DNA of 64,000 nucleotides, taken from assembly GCF_000732725.1 (NCBI RefSeq), contig NZ_JPNB01000001.1, positions 1 to 64,000 of the forward strand, given 5' to 3'. How positions within the stretch are numbered: position 1 is the first letter of the stretch; each line of letters starts with the position of its first letter. A program made the position numbers and the translations under genes. Of the stretch, positions 17,458-25,221 are shown one piece after another. The notes under the pieces were generated by a model, which saw only the letters and a program-made list of their open reading frames with translations, did not search any database and was not told the DNA's origin. This DNA comes from Kineothrix alysoides. GTDB taxonomy: Bacteria > Bacillota > Clostridia > Lachnospirales > Lachnospiraceae.

Positions 17458-19032
17458 ATGTATGAGAATAATTATCCGAATGATTACGAAAACAAGAATG
17501 TAGTTGATGGTACGGCAAAGGACTTTTCATCCGGCAACGGCAATTTCAGCGGACAGGGCACAGGTAATTATAGCGCAGGCTATAATAATACAAATACTTC
17601 CGGTTATGGTAACGGCAGCTATCGTTATGGCAATAACTATAATTATATGGAGAATGCTTATCGTCAGGGAAATGGAGCAGGAGACGGAGGAAATCATCAA
17701 CCGGGAAACGTGAAGAAGGAAAAGAAGGGCGGAGGCTACCTGAAAAAGACGGCAGCGGCCATAGGGCTCGGATTATTCTTTGGTGTTTGTGCGGGGTTAG
17801 GCTTCTTCGCGGTGGAATCCACTACGGGAGCGCTTACCAAATCTACGGTAACGGCAGCTTCGGAAGCAATAGAGTCGGCGAAGGACACAGCAAACACCAT
17901 TGCTGAGACGGCAAAAAGCATCGATACTACACAGCCGGCGACAGCCATAGTTACTGATGTCAGCGATGTGGCGAAGAATGTTATGCCGGCAATCGTTTCC
18001 ATTAACAATACTTATACGCAGACGATGACTACCTTTTTCGGTCAGTCCATGCAGAGTGAAGCTACGGCAGCGGGCTCGGGTATTATCGTAGGAGAAAGCG
18101 ATACGGAGCTCCTCATCGTATCTAACTATCATGTAGTGGAAGGTGCAGATACGCTTAAAGTACAGTTTGCCGACGAATCGGAAGCAGAAGCTCAGATAAA
18201 GGGAACTGACGCTGATATGGATTTGGCGGTCATCGCAGTGCCTTTGGAGGGCCTTGGTGCGACCACAAAGGATGCCATTGCAGTTGCAGCTCTTGGTGAC
18301 TCCGACAGCCTTATCGTAGGAGAGCCGGCAATAGCTATCGGCAATGCTTTGGGCTACGGACAATCCGTAACGTTAGGCGTAATCAGCGCAGTGAACAGAG
18401 TCATAGATTTGTCCAGCGCAAGCGGTGGTAGTTCATCCGAGTCAGACGCTACCTTTATACAGACGGATGCAGCGATAAACCCCGGTAATTCAGGCGGAGC
18501 TTTGCTCAACTTAAAAGGCGAGGTAATCGGTATCAACTCTAATAAAATCGGTGGAGATGCGATAGAAGGTATGGGCTATGCAATTCCCATTTCAGCCGCA
18601 AAACCGATTATTGAGGACTTGATGTTAAGAGAAACGAGAACAAAGGTAGCGCAAGAAAACAAGGGATATCTCGGCCTCTCCCCTCTTACCGTAGTGGATG
18701 AAATGTCAGAGACTTACGGTATGCCCAAGGGAGTATATGTATCCCAGGTATATGAAGGAACTGCAGCAGAGGCAGCGGGAATCAAGAAAGGCAATATCAT
18801 CACGGAATTCGACGGCAGTAAAGTGACCACAGCGGAAGACCTCTTGGGTGTTATGGAATATTATTCCGCAGGCGATACTGTTGATGTAACGATTATGCAG
18901 GGCAGCCCCACCGGTTGGGAAAGCAAGACAGTTAGCGTGACCCTCGGTGAAAAATATGCGGGTTATGATACAAATAGCAATAACACAAATAGTAATGATA
19001 CAAACGGTAATGATACAAACGGTAATGAATAA
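17458..19032 (+). CDS. htrA: Membrane-anchored HtrA-type serine protease with PDZ domain
   Basis: A 524-residue envelope quality-control protease. About 95 cytoplasmic residues rich in N, G and Y precede a single membrane helix (about 98-119). The trypsin-like domain carries the catalytic triad H225 (SNYHVVEG), D255 (DADMDLAVI) and S345 (NPGNSGGALL). One PDZ domain (about 390-480) has GVYVSQVYEGTAAEAAGI. The tail ends in a fourfold five-residue N/D/T repeat. This architecture is that of Firmicute HtrA/HtrB, which degrade misfolded secreted proteins. A terminator follows, so it is monocistronic. The STTGALTK phrase just outside the membrane also occurs in the LCP protein upstream. Confidence 0.92.
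   Translation: MYENNYPNDYENKNVVDGTAKDFSSGNGNFSGQGTGNYSAGYNNTNTSGYGNGSYRYGNNYNYMENAYRQGNGAGDGGNHQPGNVKKEKKGGGYLKKTAAAIGLGLFFGVCAGLGFFAVESTTGALTKSTVTAASEAIESAKDTANTIAETAKSIDTTQPATAIVTDVSDVAKNVMPAIVSINNTYTQTMTTFFGQSMQSEATAAGSGIIVGESDTELLIVSNYHVVEGADTLKVQFADESEAEAQIKGTDADMDLAVIAVPLEGLGATTKDAIAVAALGDSDSLIVGEPAIAIGNALGYGQSVTLGVISAVNRVIDLSSASGGSSSESDATFIQTDAAINPGNSGGALLNLKGEVIGINSNKIGGDAIEGMGYAIPISAAKPIIEDLMLRETRTKVAQENKGYLGLSPLTVVDEMSETYGMPKGVYVSQVYEGTAAEAAGIKKGNIITEFDGSKVTTAEDLLGVMEYYSAGDTVDVTIMQGSPTGWESKTVSVTLGEKYAGYDTNSNNTNSNDTNGNDTNGNE
18967..19026 (+). repeat. Four 15-bp coding repeats in the HtrA tail
   Basis: The 15-bp unit of the type GATACAAACGGTAAT is repeated four times with drift, encoding DTNxN-like units at the C-terminus. 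The last two copies are identical, so slippage could change the tail length. Confidence 0.8.
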
Positions 19033-19042
19033 AGAGTGGATG

Positions 19043-19073
19043 AAGCGGCTATTTTAAAAATAGCCGCTTTTTT
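19043..19073 (+). terminator. Rho-independent terminator after htrA
   Basis: AAGCGGCTA (19043-19051) pairs with TAGCCGCTT (19061-19069), followed by a T-run. Confidence 0.9.
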
Positions 19074-19120
19074 CTAATATATTTATAAAATAACTGTGGG
19101 GCAATTTAGAAAATGTTAAC

Positions 19121-19149
19121 TTGTACAACATTTATGGATGCCGTATAAT
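19121..19149 (+). promoter_or_regulatory. Sigma-A-type promoter of the clpX-variant operon
   Basis: TTGTAC (19121-19126), an exact 17-bp spacer and consensus TATAAT (19144-19149) lie 81 bp before the start codon. It follows the htrA terminator and would drive the three-gene operon ending at the terminator at 23066. Confidence 0.75.
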
Positions 19150-19230
19150 AAAAATCAGTAAATTCAATGCACAAATATAGTACACTATATTCGTGCCGAT
19201 AAATGAAGTATAAGGAGCGAAGGAATTAAA

Positions 19231-20823
19231 ATGAGCGATTTTGATAATAAAGATTATGAGGAAGAAGAAAGAGAAGATCTAAAGGAAGAGAAGAAAGCAT
19301 TTTCTAATGAAGGTTCAGAAGAAAGTACCGAAAGAAACGGCTCTGAAAAGGGAGACGACGGCGCTTTGGAGGAAATGAAAACGGAAGAGAAAAAGCCTGA
19401 TGTGAAAAAAGAAAACGAATATGAGGACGTCTGCTTCATCTGCCGCAGACCGGAGAGCAAGACGGGGAAGATGTTTAAACTGCCCAACAACATATCCGTG
19501 TGTAATGATTGTATGCACAAGACTATGGATACGGTCAGCCAGTTCGATTATCAGGGCATGCTGAACAATACCAACCTGAACGGGGACTGGGACAAGCTAA
19601 ACAAAGGAAAGGGAATTCCTAACATCAGTTTTGTGAATCTGGCAGATTTGCAGGGAGACGGCGGTATTCCCAACAAGCAGAAGCTGAAAAAAAAGAAGCC
19701 GGAGGAAGGTGCGGCGCAGGTATTTGACATTAAAAATATTCCTGCACCCCATAAAATAAAGGCACAGCTTGACGAATATGTGGTAGGACAGGAAAAGGCG
19801 AAGAAGATTATTTCCGTCGCGGTATACAACCATTACAAACGCGTTTTTACAGGAACAATGGATGAAATTGAAATCGAGAAATCCAACATTCTTATGTTGG
19901 GCCCCACGGGAAGCGGTAAGACGTATCTCGTTAAGACTTTGGCGAGGTTGCTTGATGTGCCGTTAGCGATAACAGATGCCACTTCTCTTACGGAGGCCGG
20001 CTATATCGGAGACGATATCGAAAGCGTAGCATCCAAGCTGCTTGCAGCGGCGGACAACGATGTGGAAAGAGCGGAAAGAGGCATTATATTCATCGATGAA
20101 ATCGATAAGATAGCCAAGAAGAAAAATACTACTTCCAGAGATGTCAGCGGAGAGTCAGTGCAGCAGGGAATGCTGAAGCTGCTGGAAGGGGCGGAGATAG
20201 AGGTGCCGGTAGGAGCTAACAGCAAAAATGCCATGGTTCCTCTTACTACGATGAATACGAAGAACATTCTGTTCATTTGCGGAGGTGCCTTTCCCGATTT
20301 AGAGGAAATCATAAAGCAGCGTCTGAACAAAGGGACCTCTATCGGATATACAGCAGAGCTTAAGGATAAATACGATAAGGATAAGAATATTTTGAGCAAA
20401 GTGACGGTGGAGGATATCAAGAAATTCGGCATGATTCCCGAGTTTATCGGACGTTTGCCGATTATCTGCACCTTGGAGAGCTTGTCTAAAGAGATGCTCG
20501 TTAAAATACTTAAGGAACCCAAAAATGCCATTCTTAAGCAGTACCAAAAGCTGCTGGAGCTGGACGAGGTCAATCTGGAATTCGACGAGGGTGCTTTGGA
20601 GGCGATTGCCGAAAAAGCGATGGAAAAGGATACCGGAGCCAGGGCACTTCGTGCCATTATCGAGGATTTCATGTTAGATATCATGTATGAGATTCCTAAG
20701 GACGACAATATCGGACGGGTAACGATTACGAGGGAATATATAGAAAATACTGGAGGGCCGATTATCGATATCCGCAGCAATTCTCTCGAGCTGCCGGATA
20801 ATCTTAACGTAATTGAGCAGTAG
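19231..20823 (+). CDS. clpX: ClpX-type AAA+ unfoldase, long clostridial variant
   Basis: An ATP-dependent unfoldase of 530 residues, about 100 longer than usual ClpX. An acidic N-terminal extension (1-62) precedes a four-cysteine zinc domain (C68, C71, C91, C94). The AAA+ module has Walker A GPTGSGKT (224-231), pore loop GYIG (257-260), Walker B IFIDEID and the C-terminal sensor TGARALRAIIED. The ClpP-docking loop reads IGY (371-373) instead of IGF. The region that holds the RKH loop in E. coli ClpX (about 321-340) has no RKH. It may therefore choose other substrates or adaptors than standard ClpX. No clpP is nearby. The next gene, 35 bp downstream, encodes a subtilase. Confidence 0.88.
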   Translation: MSDFDNKDYEEEEREDLKEEKKAFSNEGSEESTERNGSEKGDDGALEEMKTEEKKPDVKKENEYEDVCFICRRPESKTGKMFKLPNNISVCNDCMHKTMDTVSQFDYQGMLNNTNLNGDWDKLNKGKGIPNISFVNLADLQGDGGIPNKQKLKKKKPEEGAAQVFDIKNIPAPHKIKAQLDEYVVGQEKAKKIISVAVYNHYKRVFTGTMDEIEIEKSNILMLGPTGSGKTYLVKTLARLLDVPLAITDATSLTEAGYIGDDIESVASKLLAAADNDVERAERGIIFIDEIDKIAKKKNTTSRDVSGESVQQGMLKLLEGAEIEVPVGANSKNAMVPLTTMNTKNILFICGGAFPDLEEIIKQRLNKGTSIGYTAELKDKYDKDKNILSKVTVEDIKKFGMIPEFIGRLPIICTLESLSKEMLVKILKEPKNAILKQYQKLLELDEVNLEFDEGALEAIAEKAMEKDTGARALRAIIEDFMLDIMYEIPKDDNIGRVTITREYIENTGGPIIDIRSNSLELPDNLNVIEQ

Positions 20824-20858
20824 GTCATATAATAGTAAAAAATGAAGAGTAAGTATAT

Positions 20859-22583
20859 ATGGCCTGCAGAGAACAGATGTTGTCTAATGATTATATGGAA
20901 ATCCTGCTGGATTATACATCGCCTTATATAGATGAACTATATCCCGAGAATTGCATTGAAGTGATCGACAATGAGTTCATTGTAGTGCTCGTGGAAAGAA
21001 GTTTGCTCCCGCCTATCAGCATATCTACCTTTACCTATACCTCGATTCCGAAGCTGTATGGGCTTATGCAGGAGACCGTTACTCCGGCACAGGGTAATTT
21101 TGATCCGCTGAGTTTAATTCGGACTGGAATTCTGCAGGTACAGCGGCCGCCTTTGTCTCTGACCGGAAGAGGTGTCATTATCGGTTTTATAGATACCGGT
21201 ATACAATATGACCTGCAAGTATTCCGCAGAGAAGACGGCACTTCAAGGATTCTGGCGATATGGGACCAGACGATTCAGGACGGTACTCCGCCCGAGGGTT
21301 TTTCTTACGGCACGCTGTATACCAACGAGCAGATAAACGAAGCTCTGCAAAGCGACGACCCGCTTTCCATAGTACCAACCACGGATACGATAGGACATGG
21401 AACGGCGATGGCCAGCGTGGCGGCGGGGAGCAATATCAATTTCGGACTTACTTTTTTGGGTGCCGCGCCGGACGCGGATATTGTAGTAGTAAAGTGCAGG
21501 GAGGCGAAACAATACCTGCTCGATTATTATTTTGTACCAGAGGGAGTCCCTGCTTATTCGGGGACAGACATCGCAATGGCGGTGAAGTATCTGGACAGCT
21601 TCGCCGTAGCGGGAATACGGCCGGTGGTAATGTGCATCGGTATGGGAACGAACTTGGGCGATCATGCAGGAAATTCCCTTTTATCCAGATATCTAAGCCG
21701 CATAGCGGAAAAAAGAAGCCGGGCTGTCGTCGTATGCGGCGGCAACGAGGGCAATGCGGAGCATCATTATGGAAGTTCCATTACCATGAGCTCACGAATG
21801 GTGGTAGAAGTGGTGGAAGTACGTGTGGACGCTCAGGAAATCGGTTTTGTGATGGAGTTGTGGGGCAGTCCGCCCAATCTGTTCAGCGTAGCACTTCGCT
21901 CTCCGGGCGGAGAGGTAATTCCGGCAATCGATTTCAGAAGCAGAACAACGCGAAGCTTTTCCTTTATATATGAAAGGACCAAGGTAACGGTGGACCACAT
22001 TCTTGTGGAACAGGTAACGGGAGAGGAAGTAGTAGTATTCCGCTTTGAAGCTCCTACGCCGGGAGTATGGACCTTTAATATCGTTATTGAAGGAGACAGC
22101 GACTACTCGGAAATTAATATGTGGCTTCCGATTACACAGTTTTTGCAAGGAAATACCAATTTCCTTCGCTCAACGCCTTATACGACGCTTACGGAGCCGT
22201 CTTTGGCATACAATGTCATCACGCCATCTACCTACGACGACAGCAACGATAGTTTTTATATAGAGTCAGGAAGAGGATTTGCGAGAGGCAGGGAAGCTAA
22301 GCCCGACTTCGCCGCTCCCGGAGTCAATGTCTCCACCGTGCTCGGAGACCGGACCGGTTCCAGCATGTCGGCAGCTATTACTGCGGGCGCATCCGCACAG
22401 TTCATGCAGTGGGCGGTAGTGGAGGGAAATCAGCCGTTGGTTCAATCCACCCAGTTGAAGACATATTTCATGAGAGGAGCGAGAAGGGATATGGAGGTTC
22501 TTTATCCCAATCGTTCTTGGGGCTACGGGCAGTTGGATATTGAGCGTACTTTTAGAATCATCGCCGGAACGATAGGAGGATAG
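20859..22583 (+). CDS. S8 family serine protease, Csp-like
   Basis: A subtilisin-like protease of 574 residues with the triad D112 (GFIDTGI), H180 (IGHGTAMASVAAG) and S502 (TGSSMSAAITAG), all in place. The first 95 residues resemble the short prodomain of clostridial Csp proteases (ENCIEVIDNEFIVVL). A beta-rich insert of about 150 residues before the serine, after VCGGNEGNAEHHYGS, matches the jelly-roll of CspB. No signal peptide is visible, so it probably acts inside the cell or in the spore. Csp proteases activate the germination enzyme SleC in Clostridium; that role here is only a guess. It lies in one operon with the ClpX variant and signal peptidase II. Confidence 0.85.
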   Translation: MACREQMLSNDYMEILLDYTSPYIDELYPENCIEVIDNEFIVVLVERSLLPPISISTFTYTSIPKLYGLMQETVTPAQGNFDPLSLIRTGILQVQRPPLSLTGRGVIIGFIDTGIQYDLQVFRREDGTSRILAIWDQTIQDGTPPEGFSYGTLYTNEQINEALQSDDPLSIVPTTDTIGHGTAMASVAAGSNINFGLTFLGAAPDADIVVVKCREAKQYLLDYYFVPEGVPAYSGTDIAMAVKYLDSFAVAGIRPVVMCIGMGTNLGDHAGNSLLSRYLSRIAEKRSRAVVVCGGNEGNAEHHYGSSITMSSRMVVEVVEVRVDAQEIGFVMELWGSPPNLFSVALRSPGGEVIPAIDFRSRTTRSFSFIYERTKVTVDHILVEQVTGEEVVVFRFEAPTPGVWTFNIVIEGDSDYSEINMWLPITQFLQGNTNFLRSTPYTTLTEPSLAYNVITPSTYDDSNDSFYIESGRGFARGREAKPDFAAPGVNVSTVLGDRTGSSMSAAITAGASAQFMQWAVVEGNQPLVQSTQLKTYFMRGARRDMEVLYPNRSWGYGQLDIERTFRIIAGTIGG

Positions 22584-22586
22584 AAG

Positions 22587-23039
22587 TTGAATTATATCGG
22601 GATAATAGCAGCAATCTTCGGTACGGATTTTTTTATAAAGAATTATATGGAAAAGACCCTCGAAGAAGGAAAAGAAAAGGAAAAAGCGGGAGGCTTTATA
22701 CGGCTTCGCAAGCATCATAATAAGGGCGCGTTTTTAAACGCGGGGCAGGGACAAAGAATGGTGGTGGCATTCATCTCGCTAATGCTCACGTTAGTTCTTA
22801 CCGTATTCTTTATTATGACGCTTGGAACGAAAGGAAATACAGTTTTAAAAGCAGGCTTGTCCCTTTTGCTCGGAGGCGCTTTCAGCAATACGTATGATAG
22901 ATGGAAGAGAGGATATGTGGTAGATTATCTGAGTTTTCATGTCAGGTGGAAATGGCTTAGCAACATTATTTTTAACATATCCGACTTCTGTATCATCATA
23001 GGGGCCTTCATTACGGCACTTAGCGTCGGAAACGAATAA
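22587..23039 (+). CDS. lspA: Signal peptidase II (lipoprotein signal peptidase)
   Basis: A four-helix membrane aspartyl protease of 150 residues that removes signal peptides from prolipoproteins. Conserved blocks are NKGAFLNAG, GGAFSNTYDRWKRGYVVDYL and FNISDFCIIIG; the aspartates in NTYDR and NISD are the catalytic pair. The start is TTG 22587, seven bases after AGGAGG and three bases past the stop of the protease gene, so the two are coupled. Compared with standard LspA it has a charged loop after the first helix (about residues 20-40). It ends the operon; a strong terminator follows. Substrates would include the MetQ lipoprotein of this window. Confidence 0.9.
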   Translation: MNYIGIIAAIFGTDFFIKNYMEKTLEEGKEKEKAGGFIRLRKHHNKGAFLNAGQGQRMVVAFISLMLTLVLTVFFIMTLGTKGNTVLKAGLSLLLGGAFSNTYDRWKRGYVVDYLSFHVRWKWLSNIIFNISDFCIIIGAFITALSVGNE

Positions 23040-23065
23040 AACCGGAGTAATTTTATAAAACAGGA

Positions 23066-23114
23066 AATGCGCATGGAAGCAGCTATTGCAGGCTGGTACC
23101 ATGCGCATTTTTTT
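23066..23114 (+). terminator. Strong terminator after lspA
   Basis: AATGCGCATGG (23066-23076) pairs perfectly with CCATGCGCATT (23099-23109), followed by seven T. It ends the clpX-subtilase-lspA operon. Confidence 0.92.
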
Positions 23115-23126
23115 ATATTGTAAGAG

Positions 23127-23185
23127 GCAAATGATGTACAGCTACGCGTGCGGAACAAAGGCTGTACTGTCAAAGTATTTGGCCG
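23127..23185 (+). repeat. Dispersed 59-bp element, copy 1 (upstream of ABC exporter)
   Basis: This 59-base stretch is about 85% identical to 36821-36879. The core GCGGAACAAA and CTGTCAAAG blocks are invariant. Copy 1 lies about 145 bp upstream of the ABC exporter gene, copy 2 lies 42 bp upstream of the MATE exporter gene. Read in one frame, both copies encode a similar short peptide, but the differences are not biased to third codon positions. I see nothing else in the 23115-23328 spacer. Confidence 0.65.
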
Positions 23186-23328
23186 CGGGAGTGCGGAAAG
23201 TACATTTTTGTTCTATAAATAGAAAAATGCTCCTAATTATTCTAATTATCACAAAATATGCAATGGTGTAGGATAGGGATTTGTAGTATGATAATCGAAA
23301 ATAAACGGAGGGGAGAGTATTTTTGTTC

Positions 23329-25221
23329 ATGAAAAAGTTAAAAAAGAACTACGGTTACACTACATTAGAAAATCTGCGCTATGCATTCAGCGGGGCCATG
23401 AAATGGCAGCCGCTCATTATCTTATGTACAGTTATCTTTGCCGTATCGGATGGACTGAGAGGTTTTGTATGGATTTACGGTGCGAAAATGATCATTCAGA
23501 TTTTGGAAAGCGTTCAGACAGGAAACGGATTCAGGGTAATTGCCGGTATTGTTTTTGCAGCGGCAGCCATTGAACTAATACTTCGTTTAGGCACGGAAGC
23601 GGGAGTAACTACGGCGTCCTCCAGGATTTCGGATGTAAGGTGTAAATTCATATTATTTACCAATAAGAAAGTAATGACTATGCCCTTTGCTTTGCTGGAG
23701 GAACCTAAGGTTTACAATACAAAGAGAAAGGGGGACGAGGGGACATCCAATATGGTGGAGGGAATGGAGGGAATACTTAGGGAAACAGCCCGGTTCCTGT
23801 CAGCTTTTATTATGATGGCCGCCGCATCGGTTATTTTATGGAACCAGGCCCCGTTCATGATTCTGGCAATGTTGCTTCTTGCGGTGGGAAGAGGTCTCCT
23901 TCATGACCGGATGTCGAAATGGGAGAAGGAAAAATTCCATGATCCGTCTGTTCCCGATTGGCGTGAAAGCTACCACTATTACAGGACGGCCTCCAGTTTT
24001 GAATATGCGAAAGATATTCGTATTTTCCGTATGAAGAGCCCTTTGCATGAAAGATATGGACAGGTTCTTGCCCGGATACATACCCGTGCAAAGGAGATGA
24101 ACAATAAGTGGAGGAATACTCTTTTACAGGAAGGCGCAGTCGGTCTGCTGCAGGAAGGGATCATGTATGCATGGCTGGTGTATGCCGTGCTTAGAAGGGG
24201 AATGAGTGTGGCTGATTTCACCCTGTATTTGGGGAGTATACGAAGCTTTAACAGCGCTGTGGCAGGATGCTTGGAACGGTGGAATCATATAGTGAGAGAC
24301 AGCAGACTGATCAGCGATTTTCGGACATTTCTGGATTATCCGGATAAGGTGGGAGAAGAGCCTCTCAAAAGCACATTTAAGAAAGATTATGAGAGATTCG
24401 GCAAAGAGAACGATAAAAAGGATGAGGCGATTCCTTATGCGGAGCAATATGAATTCCGGTTTGAAAATGTTTCCTTTGCCTATCCGGGCAGCGGAAAAGA
24501 ATATGCGTTAAAAGGATTGAATCTTGTTCTGGAGCCTGGCAGGAGACTTGCGGTGGTCGGTCTTAACGGAGCCGGGAAATCGACATTTATTAAGTTGCTG
24601 TGTGGGTTGTATGAGCCGACGGAAGGAACGATTTATATGAATGGTAAGGATATCAGCCGGTTTGACAAGGCGGAATATCATAAGCTGATTGCACCTGTAT
24701 TTCAGAATGTGGAGTGCTTTGCGCTTCCTATTTCTGAGAATGTTTCGATGAGCGTTCCGGAGGACACAGATAAGGATAAGGCTCTTGACTGCCTTGTGAA
24801 AGCCGGTCTGAAAGAAAAGATAGAGAGCTTGCCCCGAGGGCTGGACACGGAACTGCTGAAATTTCTTCATATGGATGGTACGGAGCTATCCGGAGGAGAG
24901 AAACAGAAGCTGGCAATGGCGAGGGCCTTATATAAGGATGCTCCCGTAGTAGTGCTGGATGAACCTACCGCAGCGTTGGATGCGCTGGCAGAATACAAAA
25001 CTTATATGGACTTTGACAAGCTGATTGGAGGGAAAACAGCAGTTTACATATCCCACCGGCTATCCAGTACGAGGTTTTGCCATAAAGTGGCTATGTTTGA
25101 AAAAGGGCGCATGATCGAATATGATACCCATGAAAAGTTGCTTGAAAGGGATGGGGAGTATGCCAGAATGTTCCGCATTCAGTCCCAGTATTATCAAGCG
25201 GAGGAGGCAGCCTATGAATAA
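23329..25221 (+). CDS. ABC exporter subunit A (membrane domain fused to ATPase)
   Basis: A 630-residue type I half-transporter. The first 330 residues hold hydrophobic helices; the ATPase domain has Walker A GLNGAGKST, signature LSGGEKQK, Walker B VVVLDEPTAALDA and the switch histidine SHRLSS. All catalytic residues are present. The start is ATG 23329 behind GGAGGGGAGAG; the upstream TTG 23323 is less likely. The stop overlaps the start of a second half-transporter by eight bases, so the products very probably form a heterodimer. Substrate cannot be told; this subfamily often exports peptides, lipids or drugs. The 59-bp element in its leader also occurs before a MATE exporter. Confidence 0.87.
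   Translation: MKKLKKNYGYTTLENLRYAFSGAMKWQPLIILCTVIFAVSDGLRGFVWIYGAKMIIQILESVQTGNGFRVIAGIVFAAAAIELILRLGTEAGVTTASSRISDVRCKFILFTNKKVMTMPFALLEEPKVYNTKRKGDEGTSNMVEGMEGILRETARFLSAFIMMAAASVILWNQAPFMILAMLLLAVGRGLLHDRMSKWEKEKFHDPSVPDWRESYHYYRTASSFEYAKDIRIFRMKSPLHERYGQVLARIHTRAKEMNNKWRNTLLQEGAVGLLQEGIMYAWLVYAVLRRGMSVADFTLYLGSIRSFNSAVAGCLERWNHIVRDSRLISDFRTFLDYPDKVGEEPLKSTFKKDYERFGKENDKKDEAIPYAEQYEFRFENVSFAYPGSGKEYALKGLNLVLEPGRRLAVVGLNGAGKSTFIKLLCGLYEPTEGTIYMNGKDISRFDKAEYHKLIAPVFQNVECFALPISENVSMSVPEDTDKDKALDCLVKAGLKEKIESLPRGLDTELLKFLHMDGTELSGGEKQKLAMARALYKDAPVVVLDEPTAALDALAEYKTYMDFDKLIGGKTAVYISHRLSSTRFCHKVAMFEKGRMIEYDTHEKLLERDGEYARMFRIQSQYYQAEEAAYE

Noticed and set aside
18967-19026. Tandem repeats as a small CRISPR
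   Set aside because: The units are 15 bp without spacers and encode the HtrA tail.
19254-19520. Antisense frames opposite the acidic ClpX extension
   Set aside because: They are serine/phenylalanine-rich mirrors of the E/K-rich codons and have no start signal.
20001-20828. 275-codon open frame antisense to the ClpX variant
   Set aside because: It mirrors the codon pattern of ClpX, has no ribosome site and its product is a serine-rich shadow with no family features.
23131-23271. 46-residue leader peptide within the 59-bp element
   Set aside because: A start with an AAGAGG site exists, but differences between the two element copies are not biased to third codon positions, so coding is not supported.
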